A stretch of DNA of 7,829 bases, taken from positions 1 through 7,829 of the forward strand of contig CASFWS010000042.1 in NCBI GenBank assembly GCA_949298295.1, read 5' to 3'. The notes under the pieces were generated by a model. It was not told the origin of the DNA, did no database searches, and saw only the letters and a list, made by a program, of their open reading frames with translations. Within the stretch, counting starts at the first letter, position 1, and the number at the start of each line of letters is the position of its first letter. Of the stretch, positions 5,431 through 7,829 are shown piece by piece. The DNA comes from an uncultured Bacillota bacterium (GTDB lineage: Bacteria; Bacillota_I; Bacilli_A; RFN20; CAG-826). A program made the translations under genes and the position numbers.

Positions 5431-6066
5431 ATGAAAGCGTTCAGCAAGAACCAACTGCAACGCTACCCCGTCTACCTTAAGTTCTTCAAGACCCTTCTCG
5501 AAGAGGGCAAGACGTGCGTCTCCTCGCCTTATATTGCCAAGTGCCTTGGCTATAGCGAGGAGCAAATCCGAAAGGACCTCCAAGCCGTGAGCAAGGAGCC
5601 GGGCGTCCCGAAGAAGGGACGCGACCTCGAGCGCCTCGTCGAGACGATCGAGAAATTCCTCGGCTACCGCGACTCGACGACCGCCGTCCTTGTCGGGGCC
5701 GGGCACCTCGGGCAAGCCCTTCTTAGCTACCCGAACTTCGCGGAGATGGGCTTATCGATCGTCGCTGCCTTCGACAGCAATCCGGCCCTAAGCGGCCGGA
5801 AAGTGGGGGACAAGGAAGTCTTCCCGATCGAGAAGCTCCCCAATCTCCTCCCGCGCCTCAACGCCCACATCGCCATCATCACCGTCCCGGCCGCGAGCGC
5901 CCAAGAGGTCGCCGACGCGGTCATATCCGCCGGGGCCAGGGCCATCTGGAACTTCGCCCCCATCCACCTCATCGTCCCCGAAGGCGTGGTGGTGGAAAAC
6001 GTCAACCTGGCCAGCTCGCTGGCCGTGCTGTCCCATCGTCTTAACGAAATGCTTTCCAAGGAGTAA
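5431..6066 (+). CDS. rex: Redox-sensing transcriptional repressor Rex
   Basis: The protein has 211 residues, the family's usual length. A strong SD AAAGGAGG (5418-5425) lies 5 nt before the ATG. Residues 1-78 form the winged-helix DNA-binding domain: QRYPVYLKFFKTLLEEG, then SSPYIAKCLGYSEEQIRKDLQAV. Residues 83-200 form the Rossmann domain with VGAGHLG (88-94) and IVAAFDSNP (110-118), whose Asp115 is placed to bind the NAD(H) ribose. IAIITVPAASAQEVAD and IWNFAPIHLIVPEGVVVENVNL are family hallmarks. Rex binds DNA at low NADH and lets go when NADH rises, so it derepresses NADH-consuming fermentation genes. Here the target is next door: adhE begins 8 nt downstream in the same operon. The segment after the recognition helix reads SKEPGVPKKGRDLERLV instead of the common FGxFGxRGxGY form, so its operator may differ. 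Confidence 0.95.
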   Translation: MKAFSKNQLQRYPVYLKFFKTLLEEGKTCVSSPYIAKCLGYSEEQIRKDLQAVSKEPGVPKKGRDLERLVETIEKFLGYRDSTTAVLVGAGHLGQALLSYPNFAEMGLSIVAAFDSNPALSGRKVGDKEVFPIEKLPNLLPRLNAHIAIITVPAASAQEVADAVISAGARAIWNFAPIHLIVPEGVVVENVNLASSLAVLSHRLNEMLSKE

Positions 6067-6074
6067 TAGGCAAA

Positions 6075-7829
6075 ATGGAAGAAAACAAGACCCTCGATCC
6101 GAAAGCCGGCGCCGAGGCGGAAGTCGACGCCCTCGTCAAGAAGGGGCTCAAGGCCCTCGACGAATTCGCCGGCTTCAACCAGGAGCAGATCGACTACATC
6201 GTCGCCAAGATGTCGGTCGCCGGCCTCGACCATCACGGCACTTTGGCCCGGATGGCCATCGAGGAAACCCACCGCGGCGTCTTCGAGGACAAGGCGACCA
6301 AGAACCTCTACGCTTGCGAATACGTCGTCAACAACATGCGCCACCTCAAGACGGTCGGCATCATCTCCTCGAACCCGGTCACCGGGATCACCCAGATTGC
6401 CGAGCCGGTCGGCGTCGTCTGCGGCATCACGCCGGTCACCAACCCGACCTCGACCGTCATCTTCAAGTCCCTCATCTGCATGAAGACGCGGAATCCGATC
6501 ATCTTCTCCTTCCACCCTGGAGCCCACGAATGCTCGAAGGCCGCGGCCATCGTCATGCGCGATGCCGCCATCGCGGCCGGGGCCCCGAAGAACTGCATCC
6601 AGTGGATCGAGACCAAGTCGATGGATGCCACGACCGCCCTCATGCAGCATCCGGGCGTCGCGACGATCCTCGCGACCGGCGGCGAAGGAATGGTCAAGGC
6701 CGCCTATAGCTGCGGGAAGCCAGCTCTCGGCGTCGGCGCCGGCAACGTTCCGTGCTACATCAACGAATCCTGCGATAAGGAGCAGACCGTCAACGACGTC
6801 GTCCTCTCCAAGAGCTTCGATAACGGCATGATCTGCGCCTCGGAAAGCGCCTGCTTCATCGACGCTTCCATCTACGAGGAGATGAAGGCCCTCTTCAAGC
6901 GCTACCGCGTCTATTTCGCCACTCCGGAAGAGACGAGGATGCTCGAGAAGTACATGTTCGGCGTCGAGCGCGGAAGCAAGGACGTCGCCTTGGCCAAGCT
7001 CAACAGCAAGGTCGCCGGCATGTCGGCCGTCAACATCGCCAAGAACGCCGGCTTCTCGGTGCCGGAAGGCACTTCCATCATCGGCGTCGAGCTGAAGGAA
7101 GTGGGGGAGAAGGAACCCCTCTCCCGGGAAAAGCTCAGCCCGGTCCTTGGCTTCTACAAGGTCAAGAACGCTGATGAAGGCTTCAAGATGTCCGAGGAGA
7201 TGCTCGAGTTCCACGGCCTCGGCCACTCGGCTGCCATCCATTGCAAGACCCAGGAAATGGCCGATCGCTACGGCGATTACGTCAAGGCCATCCGGGTCAT
7301 CTGGAACTCGCCTTCGACCTTCGGCGGCATCGGGAACGTCTACAACTCCTTCCTGCCTTCCCTTACCCTCGGCTGCGGCTCCTATGGCCACAACTCGGTC
7401 GCCGGCAACGTCTCGGCCGTCAACCTCCTCAACATCAAGCAGCTCGGCAAAAGGAGAAACACCATGCAATGGTTCAAAGTCCCGCAGAAGATCTATTTCG
7501 AACGCAATTCGATCCAGTATCTCCGTTCCTGCAAGGACGTCGGCAAGGTCTTCATCGTCACCGACCGTTCGATGGTCGAGCTCGGCTTCCTCAACAAGAT
7601 CATCGATGAGCTGAACCTCAGAAGGAACCCCGTCACCTACCAGCTCTTCTCTGAAGTCGAACCCGATCCCGACATCACGACCGTCCGCAAGGGCGTCTCG
7701 ATCATGAACGAGTTCAAGCCCGATACCATCATCGCCCTCGGCGGCGGCTCCGCGATGGATGCCGCGAAGGGCATGTGGATCTTCTACGAGCACCCCGAAG
7801 TCAACTTCGACGACCTCAAGCAGAAGTTC
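6075..7829 (+). CDS. adhE: Bifunctional acetaldehyde-CoA/alcohol dehydrogenase AdhE (3' end cut by window)
   Basis: 585 codons are present with no stop; full AdhE proteins have about 860-890 residues, so roughly the last third is missing. The ATG at 6075 follows SD AAGGAG (6058-6063), which lies in the last codons of rex, so translation is probably coupled. Residues about 15-450 are the CoA-acylating aldehyde dehydrogenase domain: GVVCGITPVTNPTSTVIFK (113-131), KPALGVGAGNVP (215-226), and the catalytic Cys254 in FDNGMICASE. The conserved linker GSYGHNSVAGNVSAVNLLNI (435-454) leads to the iron-dependent alcohol dehydrogenase domain from about 464 (MQWFKVPQKIYFE), with EPDPDITTVRKG (529-540) and the NAD-binding GGGSAMDAAK (556-565). 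The iron ligands lie beyond the window. The enzyme turns acetyl-CoA into ethanol through acetaldehyde, using two NADH, and usually works as long spirosome filaments. Regulation by the preceding Rex is expected. Confidence 0.96.
   Translation, partial: MEENKTLDPKAGAEAEVDALVKKGLKALDEFAGFNQEQIDYIVAKMSVAGLDHHGTLARMAIEETHRGVFEDKATKNLYACEYVVNNMRHLKTVGIISSNPVTGITQIAEPVGVVCGITPVTNPTSTVIFKSLICMKTRNPIIFSFHPGAHECSKAAAIVMRDAAIAAGAPKNCIQWIETKSMDATTALMQHPGVATILATGGEGMVKAAYSCGKPALGVGAGNVPCYINESCDKEQTVNDVVLSKSFDNGMICASESACFIDASIYEEMKALFKRYRVYFATPEETRMLEKYMFGVERGSKDVALAKLNSKVAGMSAVNIAKNAGFSVPEGTSIIGVELKEVGEKEPLSREKLSPVLGFYKVKNADEGFKMSEEMLEFHGLGHSAAIHCKTQEMADRYGDYVKAIRVIWNSPSTFGGIGNVYNSFLPSLTLGCGSYGHNSVAGNVSAVNLLNIKQLGKRRNTMQWFKVPQKIYFERNSIQYLRSCKDVGKVFIVTDRSMVELGFLNKIIDELNLRRNPVTYQLFSEVEPDPDITTVRKGVSIMNEFKPDTIIALGGGSAMDAAKGMWIFYEHPEVNFDDLKQKF
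7451..7466 (+). promoter_or_regulatory. Internal SD and ATG at the AdhE domain junction
   Basis: AAGGAG (7451-7456) is followed after 7 nt by an in-frame ATG (7464, Met464) exactly where the alcohol dehydrogenase domain begins. It has the form of a good translation start and could give a separate alcohol dehydrogenase polypeptide. The encoded KRRNTMQWF stretch resembles a conserved linker of AdhE proteins, so the SD could be a by-product of protein conservation plus the AGG-AGA codons used. Confidence 0.3.

Noticed and set aside
5431..5444. Second cre-like string (TGAAAGCGTTCA) at the rex start codon
   Set aside because: Only the first half fits the consensus; the second half misses the required CA, and the codons for MKAF explain it.
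5727..7793. 688-codon open frame antisense to rex and adhE
   Set aside because: It covers two clearly identified genes. Its product has the Asp/Gly/Arg/Val bias expected when GC-rich coding DNA is read backwards, and it shows no domain. Long antisense frames are common at this GC content.

Overview
The window is about 7.8 kb of compact, GC-rich bacterial DNA. Codons favour C or G at the third position, genes use good Shine-Dalgarno (SD) sequences, and intrinsic terminators are clear. A rex-adhE pair, a catabolite-responsive-element match and an ECF sigma/membrane partner pair together suggest a Gram-positive, fermentative, anaerobic member of the Bacillota (perhaps a GC-rich gut or rumen Bacilli/Erysipelotrichia-like lineage). 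The taxonomic placement is inference; there is no rRNA or other marker here.

Left part (1-2808): the 3' portion of an ECF-type sigma factor overlaps (ATGA) a 764-residue single-pass membrane protein. That protein has a short 34-residue cytoplasmic tail, one membrane helix, two Ig-like beta domains and a long beta-rich ectodomain I cannot place in a family. The gene order fits a sigma/anti-sigma signalling unit, ended by an intrinsic terminator. Its large uncharacterised outer domain is the most novel protein in the window.

Middle part (2809-4562): two tandem, diverged copies of a ZIP-family divalent metal transporter, each 266-267 aa. Neither has a recognisable SD. Both are preceded by the same unusual block, a GCCGGCCGGC palindrome followed by TGG(G/T)ATAGACT, ending only 6 or 10 nt before the ATG. 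This suggests leaderless or near-leaderless transcripts from duplicated promoters. A terminator that works in both directions separates the pair from a convergent GNAT acetyltransferase gene (minus strand, 4563-5216) with an odd Glu/Lys-rich tail.

Right part (5217-7829): a 214-bp divergent intergenic region is rich in signals: a perfect 16-bp palindrome near the GNAT start, a perfect match to the Bacillus cre consensus, repeated CGGTAAA elements and an 8-bp inverted repeat. It is followed by rex (NADH-sensing repressor) and, 8 nt later, the first 585 codons of adhE (bifunctional acetaldehyde/alcohol dehydrogenase), which runs off the window. Rex senses the NADH/NAD+ ratio and AdhE reoxidises NADH by making ethanol, so the pair forms a redox-control module. 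The cre box would add carbon-source control. No tRNA, rRNA, CRISPR array, insertion sequence or phage gene was seen.
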